The position numbers and the translations under genes are program-made. A stretch of DNA of 64,000 bases from Gammaproteobacteria bacterium (GTDB taxonomy: Bacteria; Pseudomonadota; Gammaproteobacteria; Natronospirales; REEB76), in NCBI GenBank assembly GCA_035279405.1, contig DATEHU010000017.1, positions 1-64,000 of the forward strand, given 5' to 3'. The notes beneath the pieces are model-generated. The model made no database searches, was not told the DNA's origin, and worked only from the letters and a program-made list of their open reading frames with translations. The first letter of the stretch is position 1. Every line of letters begins with the position of its first letter. Positions 28,658-37,885 of the stretch are shown one piece after another.

Positions 28658-29640
28658 AGCGGTCCGCGTGCGCGGTTGAGCAGATACAGGAACACGGGCA
28701 CGCCGATGGCCGCGGTTACCACGCCCACCGGCAGCTGTTCGGGCGCGATCACGGTGCGCGCCAGCGTGTCGGCCAGCATCAGCAGACTGCCCCCGGCGAG
28801 CACGGCGCCCGGCAGCAGCGTGCGGTGGTCACTGCCGGAAACCAGCCGCAGCAGGTGCGGGATTACCAGCCCCACGAAGCCGATGGCTCCCGCTTCGGTT
28901 ACCGCCACCGCGGTAAACAGCGAGGCCACGATATATATGGCGATGCTGAACGGCCGCACCGCCACGCCCAGTGCTTCGGCGAGCGTTTCACCGCGGGCAA
29001 GAACGTTGAGATGGCGTGCGAACGGCAGGCATACGACCAGGCCGACGATCAGCACGATGAGTGCCAGCCAGCCGCCGCTGCGATAGGAGAGGTCGCCCAT
29101 GAGCCAGAACAGCATGCCGCGCAGGCTGGCGTTGTCGGACAGCACCAACAACAGACTGATGGCTGCGCCCCAGCCGAAAGCCACCACGATGCCGGTAAGC
29201 AACAGGCGCGTCGGCGTCCAGCCGCCGCGGCCGTGCGCCAGGACAAATACGATCAACATGGAGATCAGTGCGCCGAGAAACGCGCTGCCGCTCACCCAGT
29301 AACCCGCGAGCCCGAACAGCAGCGATAGCAGCGCGCCCACGGCGGCGCCGCCCGACACACCGAGGATGTAGGGATCGGCCAAAGGATTGCGCAACAGCAC
29401 CTGCATGAGCGCGCCCGCGAGCGCCAGCAGCCCGCCCACCGCGAACGCCGTTACCGCACGCGGCAGCCGCAGCTCCAACACCAGCGTGCGCGTGAGCGCA
29501 TCGCCGCCACCGCCGAGAGCGTGCACCACGCGGCCCAGCGGCAGCGGCACGCTGCCCACGGTCAGGGCCACGCAGAATGCAATGAGCGTGAACACGGCCA
29601 GGCTGCCGAGCAGAAGCGCAGGACGCACGCGCGTTTGCAT
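28654..29640 (-). CDS. btuC: FecCD/BtuC family ABC permease
   Basis: 328 aa with about ten helices. GGLLALAGALMQVLLRNPLADPYILGVSGGAAVG and the C-terminal GFVGLVIPHLLRLVSG contain the family's coupling loop. Forms the channel dimer with the downstream ATPase. No periplasmic binding protein gene (btuF) is found nearby. Confidence 0.87.
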   Translation of the reverse strand: MQTRVRPALLLGSLAVFTLIAFCVALTVGSVPLPLGRVVHALGGGGDALTRTLVLELRLPRAVTAFAVGGLLALAGALMQVLLRNPLADPYILGVSGGAAVGALLSLLFGLAGYWVSGSAFLGALISMLIVFVLAHGRGGWTPTRLLLTGIVVAFGWGAAISLLLVLSDNASLRGMLFWLMGDLSYRSGGWLALIVLIVGLVVCLPFARHLNVLARGETLAEALGVAVRPFSIAIYIVASLFTAVAVTEAGAIGFVGLVIPHLLRLVSGSDHRTLLPGAVLAGGSLLMLADTLARTVIAPEQLPVGVVTAAIGVPVFLYLLNRARGPL

Positions 29641-29642
29641 GC

Positions 29643-30320
29643 TCAGCCGGTCGCCGGCGGCGCGTTGCCGCGGATGCGCATGACCGGCCAGTGACGTTGC
29701 GCAGCGCGCTGCTCAAGTTCAGAGTCGGGATTGACGGCTACCGGGTGACTCGCGCTTTCCAGCAGTGGCAGGTCATTGTGGGAATCGGAATAACACCAAG
29801 TCTCGGTGGGCACCAGGTTTTCGCGCTGCAGCCAGGCGTCAAGGTGTAGCAGTTTGCCTTCGCGGAAGCAGGGTATTCCGGAGACCCGTCCGGTGAAGCG
29901 TTGGCCGTCGTATTCCGGCGTGGTGGCCAGCAGGTTGGGTACTTCCAGTTCCGCGGCGATGGGCTCGGCCACGAAGCGGTTGGTGGCGGTGATGATGGCG
30001 AGCACGTGCCCGGAATTGCGGTGGCCGGCGACGAGCGCGTGCGCCGTGGCGCTGATGCGCGGACGCACGCATTCAGCCAGGAATTGTCCGCGCCAGGCAA
30101 GCAGCGTGGGCAGATCGTGTTGCGCCAGCGGCCGCAGCACGAATGCATAGAACGCCGGCACATTCAGGCGGCCGGCGTGGTAATCGGCGATGAATTGCGC
30201 GCGCACGGCACTGTCGTGCACGCCATCCACCGCACCGTGCTGCGCGAGGAACTGAAACCACAGGTCGTCGCTGTCGCCGTCGAGCAGCGTGTGGTCCAGG
30301 TCGAACAGTGCGAGCTTCAT
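29643..30320 (-). CDS. HAD superfamily IB phosphatase (SerB-like)
   Basis: 225 aa. [16 protein letters not shown] is HAD motif [14 protein letters not shown] motif II, and [15 protein letters not shown] motif III/IV. These place it in the IB subfamily related to phosphoserine phosphatase, like the HAD hydrolases found beside rppH in many gammaproteobacteria. Substrate unknown. It ends two bases before btuC and is divergent from rppH. Confidence 0.85.
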   Translation of the reverse strand: MKLALFDLDHTLLDGDSDDLWFQFLAQHGAVDGVHDSAVRAQFIADYHAGRLNVPAFYAFVLRPLAQHDLPTLLAWRGQFLAECVRPRISATAHALVAGHRNSGHVLAIITATNRFVAEPIAAELEVPNLLATTPEYDGQRFTGRVSGIPCFREGKLLHLDAWLQRENLVPTETWCYSDSHNDLPLLESASHPVAVNPDSELEQRAAQRHWPVMRIRGNAPPATG

Positions 30321-30427
30321 GGCGAAATTCCGCGCATGCGGGCGGGGCGGGCAGGTTAAAGAAATCCCCGGTTCGGTACAACTGCAGCAGTTTGCCACTA
30401 CGCAAGCATTTGTGGAGAATTGGAGGC

Positions 30428-30937
30428 ATGAGCGTGCACGCTGCGGGCTTTGCCGGGGGCGTGATTGACACGGATGGTTTCCGTGCCAACGTTGGCATTA
30501 TTTTGTCGGATGGCACAGGCCGGTTGTTCTGGGCGCGACGCGTGGGTCAGGCCGGCTGGCAGTTTCCGCAAGGCGGCATCCAGGAGCATGAGAGCCCCGA
30601 GCAGGCATTGTTCCGTGAACTCGCCGAGGAGATCGGTTTGCGGCCGGAACACGTGGAGGTGCTGGGCAGCACCAGCGAATGGCTGCGTTACCGCCTGCCG
30701 CTGCGCTATCAGCGCCACGACAGTCAGCCATTGTGCATCGGGCAGAAGCAAATCTGGTTTCTGCTGCGTTTGGTTGGCGCGGAGTCGGCCGTACGCCTGG
30801 ATGCCAGCGACATGCCGGAGTTCGACGCCTGGCGCTGGGTGGATTACTGGCAGCCGGTCGAAGAGGTGATCTTCTTCAAGCGCCAGGTTTACCGGCAGGC
30901 GCTTGCCGAACTGGAACGGCTGCTTTCGCCGGCGTGA
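30428..30937 (+). CDS. rppH: RNA pyrophosphohydrolase (Nudix)
   Basis: 169 aa. Removes pyrophosphate from 5'-triphosphate mRNA ends to trigger decay. The Nudix box [20 protein letters not shown] is complete, preceded by the family's [25 protein letters not shown] lies about 11 bases before the chosen ATG. Length is normal. Confidence 0.95.
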   Translation: MSVHAAGFAGGVIDTDGFRANVGIILSDGTGRLFWARRVGQAGWQFPQGGIQEHESPEQALFRELAEEIGLRPEHVEVLGSTSEWLRYRLPLRYQRHDSQPLCIGQKQIWFLLRLVGAESAVRLDASDMPEFDAWRWVDYWQPVEEVIFFKRQVYRQALAELERLLSPA

Positions 30938-30947
30938 AGCTTGTTTC

Positions 30948-31448
30948 TCAGTCCGATGCTTCGGAGGCGAGTTTATCCAGCGCGCTGCCACTCAGGCGGT
31001 TGATGCGCCAGTCAGTCATGATGTTGGCCCCCAGCTTTTTGTAGAAACCGATGGCCGGTGCGTTCCAATCCAGCACCGCCCATTCGAAACGCCCGCAGCC
31101 ACGGTCCAGCGCGAGCTTTGCCAGGTGACTCAGCAGCTTGCGGCCGTAGCCTTGGCCGCGGAAGGCCGGCTGCACGTACAGGTCTTCGAGGTACAGGCCG
31201 GGCTTCCCCAGGAAGGTCGAGAAATTGTGGAAGTACAGCGCGAAGCCGATGGGCGTGCCATCGTGTTCCGCGATAACGCACTCGACTTTGGGACGCGCGC
31301 CGAACAGGTTGTTCTGGATGTCGCCTTGCGTGGCGCTGACTTCGTGGGCGAGTTTTTCGTAACTCGCGAGTTCGCGGATGAAATTCAGTATCAGGGGAGC
31401 GTCAGCAGGCCGCGCGCCACGGATATGGAAATGCCTGTTATCCGTCAT
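30948..31448 (-). CDS. GNAT N-acetyltransferase (SSAT/thialysine type)
   Basis: 166 aa. The start HIRGARPADAPLILNFIRELASYEKL, the YLEDLYVQPAFRGQGYGRKLL acetyl-CoA loop (R/Q-x-x-G-x-G/A) and WNAPAIGFYKKLGA match the diamine/thialysine acetyltransferase branch. The substrate is probably a small amine. Convergent with rppH. Confidence 0.85.
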   Translation of the reverse strand: MTDNRHFHIRGARPADAPLILNFIRELASYEKLAHEVSATQGDIQNNLFGARPKVECVIAEHDGTPIGFALYFHNFSTFLGKPGLYLEDLYVQPAFRGQGYGRKLLSHLAKLALDRGCGRFEWAVLDWNAPAIGFYKKLGANIMTDWRINRLSGSALDKLASEASD

Positions 31449-31509
31449 GCACGTGAGCCTCGGAGGCGGCAGTATTCGACTGCAGGGCCAGCTTACGCTC
31501 TAACCGGCG

Positions 31510-32253
31510 TCAGAAAAACTCATATTCGAGGCGCAGGACCAAAGTCAGATCCGGCGCCCGACGGTTGATGCCGGCCAGCAGCCCGGCGCTGTATTCGAAT
31601 TCGTTGCCGCGCGCGGAGGTGAGTTCGCCGTAAAACACCGGACCGAGCTGGTAGGCGTTGTCATGCGGCAGCGCATAAATCTCGACGCCGGGCGCGAGCC
31701 ATTGGCGCCACTGGTAGCTCAGGCTGTAGGCGCCGCGGAATCCATAGCTGCGTGCCGCGCTGCCGCCGATTTCCTTTTCCCAGATGAGGTTCAGCCGGTG
31801 TGTGTAACGGCCGGAACGTTTCTCGAACAGCGGGCCGAATTCCAGTTCATTGGGCTGGCCAGCCTGGGTCTTGTATTTGTAGGAAGCCAGAAACCCCACA
31901 TCCGCCCAGTATTCCCCGGCGGGCGTGAGCTGGAAGGTGTTCTCGAATTCCCGCGCTTTCAGATATTGTCCCGCGCCGGGGCTGCGCTGGTATTCGGCGA
32001 AATACACTTCCGGTTTCCACCAGTCGGTGAAGGCATGGGCAAAGGAAAACAGATACTGATATTCGCCGCTGAGCGCAGGGTCGCTGTCGTGGAAGCTGTG
32101 GCCGCGTAACTCGATTTCCGACTGGCCCGGCACCACGTAGGGCGAATAGACGATGTAATCGTCGGCCTGCGCCGATGGGCTCACACAAACGCAGGCGAGA
32201 GCGACCAGCGACAGTCCGGACAGAAAAATACGCACGTTGTTCTCCTTCGACAC
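31510..32253 (-). CDS. Outer-membrane beta-barrel protein in the iron operon
   Basis: 247 aa with a signal peptide (about 8-30, ending SAQA). The rest alternates short amphipathic strands rich in Tyr and Trp (YQYLFSFAHAFTDWWKPEVYFAEYQ) and ends with Phe (LRLEYEFF), the hallmark of a barrel recognised by BamA. It is the third gene of a cupredoxin-FTR1-barrel set on one strand. A role as outer-membrane port for iron uptake is an inference from context. Confidence 0.65.
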   Translation of the reverse strand: MSKENNVRIFLSGLSLVALACVCVSPSAQADDYIVYSPYVVPGQSEIELRGHSFHDSDPALSGEYQYLFSFAHAFTDWWKPEVYFAEYQRSPGAGQYLKAREFENTFQLTPAGEYWADVGFLASYKYKTQAGQPNELEFGPLFEKRSGRYTHRLNLIWEKEIGGSAARSYGFRGAYSLSYQWRQWLAPGVEIYALPHDNAYQLGPVFYGELTSARGNEFEYSAGLLAGINRRAPDLTLVLRLEYEFF

Positions 32254-32316
32254 TCAATTTCTGGGCACAAGCGCATCGCTGAGGCGCGCCCCATGACGTT
32301 CATAAACGCTGCTGAT

Positions 32317-33183
32317 TCAGGAATTGCTCGGCTGGGCCTCGGCGCGCGCTTCGTTGCTGCGCACCAGTGCGCGCGGACGGGCCGCACGCCACCGCACCAG
32401 GCGCATGAGCGTGAAGATCGTCACCAAGGTGACCGCATAAAACAGCAATTCGATTCCCGAGGGCCGGGCGATGTAGCCCACCAGAATGTGCAGCAATTCG
32501 CCGAACAGGCTCTGTTGGCTCAGGATATGCGAGGTGTTCCACAGGCTGGTGCCCAATGCCGGCAGCAGGCCTGCCTGGTTGAGGAAACCCGCAGCCTGCG
32601 CCGCGAGTCCGGCGGTAAGCAGCAACAGCAGCCAGCCGGTGACCGTGAAAAAATAGCGGATAGGGATGAACAACAGGCTGCGGTAAAGCAGCGCACCCAC
32701 CGCAATGCCGACACCAAGGCCCGCAAAGCCGCCCACGGTCATGCCGAATTCACGGCCGCCGCTTGCGGCGATGGCCCACAGAAACAGCACCACTTCCGAG
32801 CCTTCGCGCATCACCGCGGTGAAACAGACCACCAGCAGCGCGGCCAGGGTTTTCTTGCCAGCCTGCACCGCGGCGCCGACTTCCTTGATCTCGCCGGCGA
32901 GCTTGTGCCCGTGACCGCTCATCCACACGTTGTGCCAGCCAAGCATCAGCACGGCGAGCAGCAGGATCACCGCGTTCAGCAATGACTGGCCGTTACCAGT
33001 AAAAGACTGGGCGATGGCATCGGCGAACAGCGCCACGAGGCCGGCGCCGAGTGCGCCCAGGACAATGCCGCCCAGCACCCAGCGGCCACGGCCTGCGACA
33101 CCACGGCTCGCACCCAGCACGATGGCGATTACTAACGCCGCTTCCAGCACCTCGCGAAAAACGATGACGGCAGTGGCAAGCAT
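32317..33183 (-). CDS. FTR1 family iron permease
   Basis: 288 aa with seven helices. The iron-coordinating REVLEA in helix 1 (about residue 10) and VMREGSEVVLF in helix 4 are the two REGLE-type motifs of Ftr1/EfeU/FetM permeases. It lies 20 bases after a cupredoxin gene, as in FetMP/P19-type ferrous iron systems. Probably Fur regulated. Confidence 0.9.
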   Translation of the reverse strand: MLATAVIVFREVLEAALVIAIVLGASRGVAGRGRWVLGGIVLGALGAGLVALFADAIAQSFTGNGQSLLNAVILLLAVLMLGWHNVWMSGHGHKLAGEIKEVGAAVQAGKKTLAALLVVCFTAVMREGSEVVLFLWAIAASGGREFGMTVGGFAGLGVGIAVGALLYRSLLFIPIRYFFTVTGWLLLLLTAGLAAQAAGFLNQAGLLPALGTSLWNTSHILSQQSLFGELLHILVGYIARPSGIELLFYAVTLVTIFTLMRLVRWRAARPRALVRSNEARAEAQPSNS

Positions 33184-33204
33184 GGGTGGGCCCTTGTGAG
33201 CAGG

Positions 33205-33564
33205 CTATTCCTGGCCGCCGGTTTTGATCTGGCCAGGTGCGTTCACGACTACCCAGCCTTGGGCGGCGTGGTTGAAGTCGTTGAAGAAGTTGTAGCGGCC
33301 CGGCGCGAGCGGCGCGATGTACACCACGATCGAACTGTGGCCCGGCACCACCACCTCACGTGACAAGTCGTAGCTCTCGAACTCCGCCGGGATGCTGTCC
33401 TGGTTCTGAACCACCAGCTTGACCTTGGTATCGGCCGGCAGCGTCAGCTCCTGCACGGTGAATACCCGGTCCTTGATCACCAGCTGAACGGTCGGAGGCT
33501 CGGCATAAGCGACGGCCAACGGCAGCACGGCGAGCAGGGCTAGGACGATGAGGTGTCGGTGCAT
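33205..33564 (-). CDS. Periplasmic cupredoxin-like protein of the FTR1 system
   Basis: 119 aa with a signal peptide (about 1-20, ending AYA). The mature part has the cupredoxin-1 pattern: FTVQELTLPADTKVKLVVQNQDSIPAEFES and PGRYNFFNDF. The classic Cys ligand is missing, as in other iron-uptake cupredoxins that bind metal through Met/His/Glu. First gene of the operon, with Fur-like boxes just upstream. Confidence 0.82.
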   Translation of the reverse strand: MHRHLIVLALLAVLPLAVAYAEPPTVQLVIKDRVFTVQELTLPADTKVKLVVQNQDSIPAEFESYDLSREVVVPGHSSIVVYIAPLAPGRYNFFNDFNHAAQGWVVVNAPGQIKTGGQE

Positions 33565-33597
33565 AGCATCTCCTTGAGGTCGGTCGCGACCCGTAGA

Positions 33598-33620
33598 CAA
33601 ATGCGAGTCATTCGCATTTG
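33598..33620. promoter_or_regulatory. Putative Fur box, iron operon side
   Basis: CAAATGCGA and TCGCATTTG form perfect 9-base arms around GTCAT, giving an AATGCGAgtcATTCGCATT core close to the Fur consensus. It is 34 bases upstream of the cupredoxin start codon. Confidence 0.7.
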
Positions 33621-33650
33621 TGCGGATAAATATAGGCCAGGGCATTTGGT

Positions 33651-33670
33651 ATTGTCAATCATTCTCATTT
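33651..33670. promoter_or_regulatory. Putative second Fur box, bfd side
   Basis: The core TCAATCATTCTCATTT matches the right half of the Fur 19-mer (AATCATTCTCATT) well. It lies about 40 bases before bfd, in the shared divergent region. Confidence 0.6.
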
Positions 33671-33708
33671 ACGTTTATGATTGTCTGCACCGTGAACGTG
33701 GAATCCCC

Positions 33709-33930
33709 ATGATTATCTGTGTCTGTACTGCAGTGACCGAGAGTCAGATCCGTCGAGCCGTAGATGAGGGGGCCGTGACCGTGGCTGATTTGCGCTCCCG
33801 GCTGGCGGTTGCGGGCGAATGCGGTTGCTGCGCCGAACAGGTGGACGAGGCACTGAGCAAACGACTGCAGGAAATTGCCGCGACTCGGGTCTCCGGCCAA
33901 TTAGCGGGATCGTTACCGGCGGCGCGCTGA
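33709..33930 (+). CDS. bfd: Bacterioferritin-associated ferredoxin
   Basis: 73 aa. MIICVCTAVTESQIRRAV starts with the C-x-C pair and GECGCCAEQ supplies the C-x2-C pair of a helix-turn-helix [2Fe-2S] domain. Bfd donates electrons to reduce and release iron stored in Bfr. The ATG at 33709 gives the family N-terminus. bfr follows at 118 bases. Confidence 0.94.
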   Translation: MIICVCTAVTESQIRRAVDEGAVTVADLRSRLAVAGECGCCAEQVDEALSKRLQEIAATRVSGQLAGSLPAAR

Positions 33931-34048
33931 CGCGCAGGTCACAGTCGCCGCGAATTCCTTATTTTGCCCGACGAAGACGACAGCTTTTTGATTTGGCGCT
34001 TGCGCCTGCCTATGCTGGCGGCGGCGCATCGCATTTCCTGAGGTCAAC

Positions 34049-34513
34049 ATGCAAGGCGACACCAAGGTCATCCAGTACCTCAACCGCGCGCTCAAGAACG
34101 AGCTGACCGCGATCAACCAGTATTTTCTGCACGCGCGCATGTACCAGAACTGGGGTCTCAAGGAGCTTGGCGAACATGAACGCCAGGAGTCACTGGACGA
34201 GATGAAGCACGCAGACCGGCTGATCGCGCGCGTCCTGTTCCTCGAAGGCCTGCCCAACCTGCAGGATCTCGGCAAGCTTTACGTTGGCGAGCACGTCAAG
34301 GAAATCCTGGAATGCGACCTGCGCCTGGAAATGGAAGCGGCGCCCTTATTGCGCGAAGCCATTGCCCACTGTGAGAGCAAAAACGATTACATTTCGCGCG
34401 AGCTGTTCGAAAGTATCCTGCAAAGCGAGGAAGATCACATTGACTGGCTGGAAACTCAGTTGGATTTGATCGTACGCGTGGGTGTGGAGAATTACACGCA
34501 GCAGAAAATCTGA
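34049..34513 (+). CDS. bfr: Bacterioferritin
   Basis: 154 aa, 24-mer iron store. Di-iron ligands are visible: Glu in [11 protein letters not shown] (about 18), E-x-x-H in LDEMKHAD (51, 54), Glu near 94 and E-x-x-H in SEEDHID (127, 130). The Met in DEMKHAD is the haem ligand, so this is a haem-binding bacterioferritin. TGAGGTC precedes the ATG. Confidence 0.97.
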   Translation: MQGDTKVIQYLNRALKNELTAINQYFLHARMYQNWGLKELGEHERQESLDEMKHADRLIARVLFLEGLPNLQDLGKLYVGEHVKEILECDLRLEMEAAPLLREAIAHCESKNDYISRELFESILQSEEDHIDWLETQLDLIVRVGVENYTQQKI

Positions 34514-34533
34514 GTGCGACCGACTGCTTTCAA

Positions 34534-34559
34534 CCACGGCCCGCGAATGCGGGCTGTGG
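34534..34559. terminator. Bidirectional terminator between bfr and hemJ
   Basis: 11-bp stem from CCACGGCCCGC and GCGGGCTGTGG with a four-base loop and one G-T pair, between convergent genes. Confidence 0.8.
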
Positions 34560-34563
34560 TGTT

Positions 34564-34977
34564 TCAGAAGGGTTTGACGACTGCCAGAATAACGATGGCG
34601 AGTAGAAACAACGCGGGGATTTCGTTGAACCAGCGGAAGAAGCGCGCACCGTGGCGATTGCGGCCGTGGCGGAAATCCGCGATCAGCTTGCGGCAATAAA
34701 TGTGGTACAGGATCAGCAGTACCACCAACGCGAGTTTTGCCTGCAGCCAGCCCGGCACCGGCAACCACCAACCGAACAACAGCCACAAGCCGAACACGAT
34801 GGTGCCGGCGGCGCCGATGCTGGTGATGATGTAAAGGCGCCGCTCCATGGTCGCGAAGCGTTTCACACCCGGTTCGTCGCTTGCCTCACAGTGGTACACA
34901 AACAGCCGCGGCAGGTAAAACAATCCGGCGAACCATGTGACCATGAAGATAATGTGAAAGGCCAGGACCCAGAGCAT
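34564..34977 (-). CDS. hemJ: Protoporphyrinogen oxidase HemJ
   Basis: 137 aa, four helices. HIIFMVTWFAGLFYLPRLFVYH carries the conserved His, and later KLALVVLLILYHIYCRKL the family Lys/His. HemJ oxidises protoporphyrinogen IX in the haem pathway. Its position beside bfr-bfd suits haem/iron metabolism. It belongs to the UPF0093 family. Confidence 0.9.
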   Translation of the reverse strand: MLWVLAFHIIFMVTWFAGLFYLPRLFVYHCEASDEPGVKRFATMERRLYIITSIGAAGTIVFGLWLLFGWWLPVPGWLQAKLALVVLLILYHIYCRKLIADFRHGRNRHGARFFRWFNEIPALFLLAIVILAVVKPF

Positions 34978-35175
34978 CAGTCAGTTTCCTGCATTGACAG
35001 ATATGCGCGACGAGCGTGACGTATTTCCCGATACACGGCGAGCCACATTGATGTGCTGCATCCCCGCGGTTCGCAGGTCGGTGTTGCTTATGGTCAAATT
35101 CTAGCATCGTTGGAGAAAAACCGGTGTGCGCCGGGTAGTTTGTGCGCCACGCAGCGGGTACTATAGCTTTCGCAA

Positions 35176-35874
35176 ATGCAGAAGCAGCTCGTAGTCAGGC
35201 ATCATCATCCGCAACGTTACTGGCTGGTGTGGGGTCTGGCCCTGGCTACAGCAGCAGTGCTGATTGTGCTGGCCTATATTTATGGCGAACAACGCGCAGG
35301 CTTTGACCGCTTGGCTGCGATATCCCTGCAATCGCGCTACGCAGAGTTGCAGCAGAAGAATGCGAATTTGCAGGAACAGCTTGTGGCCATGCAGCGCGAG
35401 CGCGAGGTGGATAAGGCGGCGCACCAGCAGGTGCAACAGAGCCTGGAGGCTGAGCAGAACAAGCTGCTCAATCTGCAGGAACAGTTGACGTTTTACAAAG
35501 GCATTGTCTCGCCGGCGAGCGGCGAAGAGGGCATTCGCGTACAGAGTCTCAAGTTCACCAGCGGCGGTGGTCCGCAGCTGTATCACTATCATCTGGTGCT
35601 GGTGCAGGTGCGTACCAAAGAACTCCGGGTTTCCGGCAACGTGGATATCAAGATCTTTGGCGCGCAGCAGGGTAAGCCGGTAATACTCGACGCGCGCAAT
35701 CTGGCGCCTAACGACAAGCCGGCGCTGAATTTCGCGTTTCAGTATTTCCAGAACCTCGAGGGGGACGCGATTCTTCCCGGCGGCTTTGTGCCGGGGCGTG
35801 TGCAGGTGACAGTGATGGAGAGTGGCCACGGACCGGTGCAGCAGAATTTTGAATGGCAGAGCGTCAGTGGCTAG
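35176..35874 (+). CDS. DUF6776 family membrane-anchored coiled-coil protein
   Basis: 232 aa. One membrane helix at about 15-36, then a coiled coil (about 48-110) and a C-terminal beta domain with FTSGGGPQLYHYHLVLVQVR. This is the plan of the DUF6776 proteins found upstream of bactofilin. It ends overlapping the region just before the bactofilin start. A link to cell shape or envelope is suggested only by the partner. Confidence 0.75.
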   Translation: MQKQLVVRHHHPQRYWLVWGLALATAAVLIVLAYIYGEQRAGFDRLAAISLQSRYAELQQKNANLQEQLVAMQREREVDKAAHQQVQQSLEAEQNKLLNLQEQLTFYKGIVSPASGEEGIRVQSLKFTSGGGPQLYHYHLVLVQVRTKELRVSGNVDIKIFGAQQGKPVILDARNLAPNDKPALNFAFQYFQNLEGDAILPGGFVPGRVQVTVMESGHGPVQQNFEWQSVSG

Positions 35875-35885
35875 GAGGTGTCAAC

Positions 35886-36326
35886 ATGTTTAGCGGCAAA
35901 AATCCGCGTCCCGCGGTGCGTATCGATACGCTGGTGGGGCGCAATACCGAAATCAGCGGCAACCTGACTTTCAGCGGCGGACTGCACGTGGACGGCAGTA
36001 TCCACGGCAATGTTTCTTCCGGCGAGAGCCCGGAATCCGCGCTGAGTATCAGCCAACACGGTGTCATCAAAGGCGAGATCCGCGTGGCGCATATCACCAT
36101 CAATGGAGCGGTGGAAGGCAATGTGTATGCCTCGCAACGCCTGGTGCTCGGCGCCGAGGCGCGCATCACTGGCGACGTACACTATAACCTGATCGAGATG
36201 GCGGTGGGCGCTACCGTGGACGGCAAAATGGTGCACAAGCCGGCCGGGCCGGTGCTGGCACTCAGCCATCAGAAATCCGAGCAGCCGGTCGCGCCATCCG
36301 GCCGCGGGGTTCTGGGAGAAGGCTGA
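35886..36326 (+). CDS. Bactofilin (polymer-forming cytoskeletal protein)
   Basis: 146 aa. The central domain from about 12 to 118 consists of short hydrophobic beta repeats with conserved Gly (LTFSGGLHVDGSIHGNV, ITINGAVEGNVYAS) typical of the right-handed beta helix of bactofilins. AGGAGGTG lies before the ATG at 35886. Bactofilins often work with M23 peptidases; one lies at 38 kb on the other strand. Confidence 0.92.
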   Translation: MFSGKNPRPAVRIDTLVGRNTEISGNLTFSGGLHVDGSIHGNVSSGESPESALSISQHGVIKGEIRVAHITINGAVEGNVYASQRLVLGAEARITGDVHYNLIEMAVGATVDGKMVHKPAGPVLALSHQKSEQPVAPSGRGVLGEG

Positions 36327-36360
36327 GCTATAATTGGCGGCGTGCCTTGCGAGTCCATTT

Positions 36361-36708
36361 ATGGTTGCCGAAATCGCGAATTCGCCGTTGATATTCACCA
36401 GCGCCGCCGCGCGCAAGGTGAAGCAGCTCATTGAGGAGGAAGGCAATCAGGCGCTCAAGCTGCGCGTGTTCGTAAGCGGCGGCGGCTGCTCGGGATTCCA
36501 GTACGGCTTCACCTTCGACGAGAACGTCGAAGAAGGCGACACCCAGATCAGCAACGAAGGGGTAATGCTACTGGTGGACCCGATGAGTTACCAGTATCTG
36601 GCCGGCGCCGAGATTGACTACAGCGAAGGGCTGGAAGGCGCACAGTTCGTGATCCGCAATCCCAACGCCACCAGCACTTGCGGCTGCGGTTCTTCGTTCA
36701 GCGCCTGA
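36361..36708 (+). CDS. erpA: Iron-sulfur cluster insertion protein ErpA
   Basis: 115 aa A-type carrier that passes [4Fe-4S] clusters to apoproteins such as IspG/IspH. The three cluster Cys are in [12 protein letters not shown] and [10 protein letters not shown]. The ATG at 36361 gives the family N-terminus ([17 protein letters not shown]); an upstream start at 36334 is not needed. Confidence 0.96.
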   Translation: MVAEIANSPLIFTSAAARKVKQLIEEEGNQALKLRVFVSGGGCSGFQYGFTFDENVEEGDTQISNEGVMLLVDPMSYQYLAGAEIDYSEGLEGAQFVIRNPNATSTCGCGSSFSA

Positions 36709-36733
36709 CGCCGACCCGCTCGGTCAAGAACAG

Positions 36734-36755
36734 CGGGCGCACTGGCGCCCGTTTT
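36734..36755 (+). terminator. Terminator after erpA
   Basis: CGGGCGC and GCGCCCG form a 7-bp stem with a four-base loop followed by four T, 25 bases past the erpA stop and before convergent anmK. Confidence 0.8.
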
Positions 36756-36758
36756 CAT

Positions 36759-37868
36759 TCATGCCGGATAAATGCCGCCCAGTACCGCGAGTGCGCGCGC
36801 ACCGGTGACCGCGGGCAGATTGCCCGGCCGACCCGCGAGGGTCTCGCGTGCCAGCCAGGCAAACGCGGCCGCTTCCACCCAGTTGGGCGGTACGCCGCAA
36901 TCGGCGGTGGTGCCGAGTTTGCAGTCCGGCAGCAGGGTGCCCAGGCGTTTGACCAGCGTGCGATTGTGGGTACCGCCGCCGCAGAGCAATACGTGTGCGA
37001 CCCGCGGTGTGCAGCCGATGACCGCATCGGCCACGCTACGCGCCGTCAATTCACACAGCGTGGCCATGACATCTGCAGCCGGCAGCTGGTGGCGCGCCAA
37101 TTTGGGCTGCAGCCAAGCACGGTTGAAATACTCACGCCCAGTGCTCTTGGGTGGTGCGCGGCGGAAATAGACGTCACCCAGTAGATCCGCCAGCAATGCC
37201 GTGCTGACTTTGCCGCCGGCGGCGAACGCACCGCCCTTGTCGTGCGGCGCATGCAAATGCTCGCGGCTCCACAGATCCATGAACAGGTTGCCGGGGCCGG
37301 TGTCGAAGCCGCTGACTGTGCCGTCTCTGGCCGGCAGCAGCGTAAGGTTGGCGATGCCGCCGATGTTGACCACCGCGCGGGTCTCGCCGCCGTCTGCGAA
37401 TACCGCCCGGTGAAACGCCGGCACCAGTGGTGCGCCTTCACCGCCCAATGCCAGATCGCGGCGGCGGAAATCCGCGACTGTGGTGACGCCGGTGCGCGCG
37501 GCAATGATGTTGGGGTCGGCAATTTGCAGCGAAAAGGGCTCGGCACTGTCGGGATGATGTCGCACCGTCTGCCCATGACTGCCGATGGCGCGGATCGCCG
37601 TGGCCGACAATCCGGTTTGCTTCAACAGACCGAGGGCGGTCTGGGCAAAGAGCTCGCCCAGTTCGTGGTCCATTCGGCCAAGCTGGTCGATGGCGTCCCC
37701 CTGATAACGGCCGGCGGCGAATTCCAGCAATTCGGCGCGCAGCATGTCCGGATAAGCAAGAAAATGACTGGCAAACAGTCGCGGGGCGGGAAGGAATTCC
37801 ATGAGCGCGGCATCCACGCCGTCGCTGCTGGTGCCGGATATCAGTCCGATGAAATACTCAAGCGCCAA
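36759..37868 (-). CDS. anmK: Anhydro-N-acetylmuramic acid kinase
   Basis: 369 aa. Converts anhydro-MurNAc to MurNAc-6-phosphate in peptidoglycan recycling. GLISGTSSDGVDAAL at the N-terminus, GSHGQTVRHHP and FDTGPGNLFMDLWS are the family motifs. Downstream of the M23 peptidase gene by 17 bases and probably cotranscribed. AmpG at 46 kb imports the muropeptides that feed the same pathway. Confidence 0.96.
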   Translation of the reverse strand: MALEYFIGLISGTSSDGVDAALMEFLPAPRLFASHFLAYPDMLRAELLEFAAGRYQGDAIDQLGRMDHELGELFAQTALGLLKQTGLSATAIRAIGSHGQTVRHHPDSAEPFSLQIADPNIIAARTGVTTVADFRRRDLALGGEGAPLVPAFHRAVFADGGETRAVVNIGGIANLTLLPARDGTVSGFDTGPGNLFMDLWSREHLHAPHDKGGAFAAGGKVSTALLADLLGDVYFRRAPPKSTGREYFNRAWLQPKLARHQLPAADVMATLCELTARSVADAVIGCTPRVAHVLLCGGGTHNRTLVKRLGTLLPDCKLGTTADCGVPPNWVEAAAFAWLARETLAGRPGNLPAVTGARALAVLGGIYPA

Positions 37869-37885
37869 ACGGGTTGAATCCGGAT

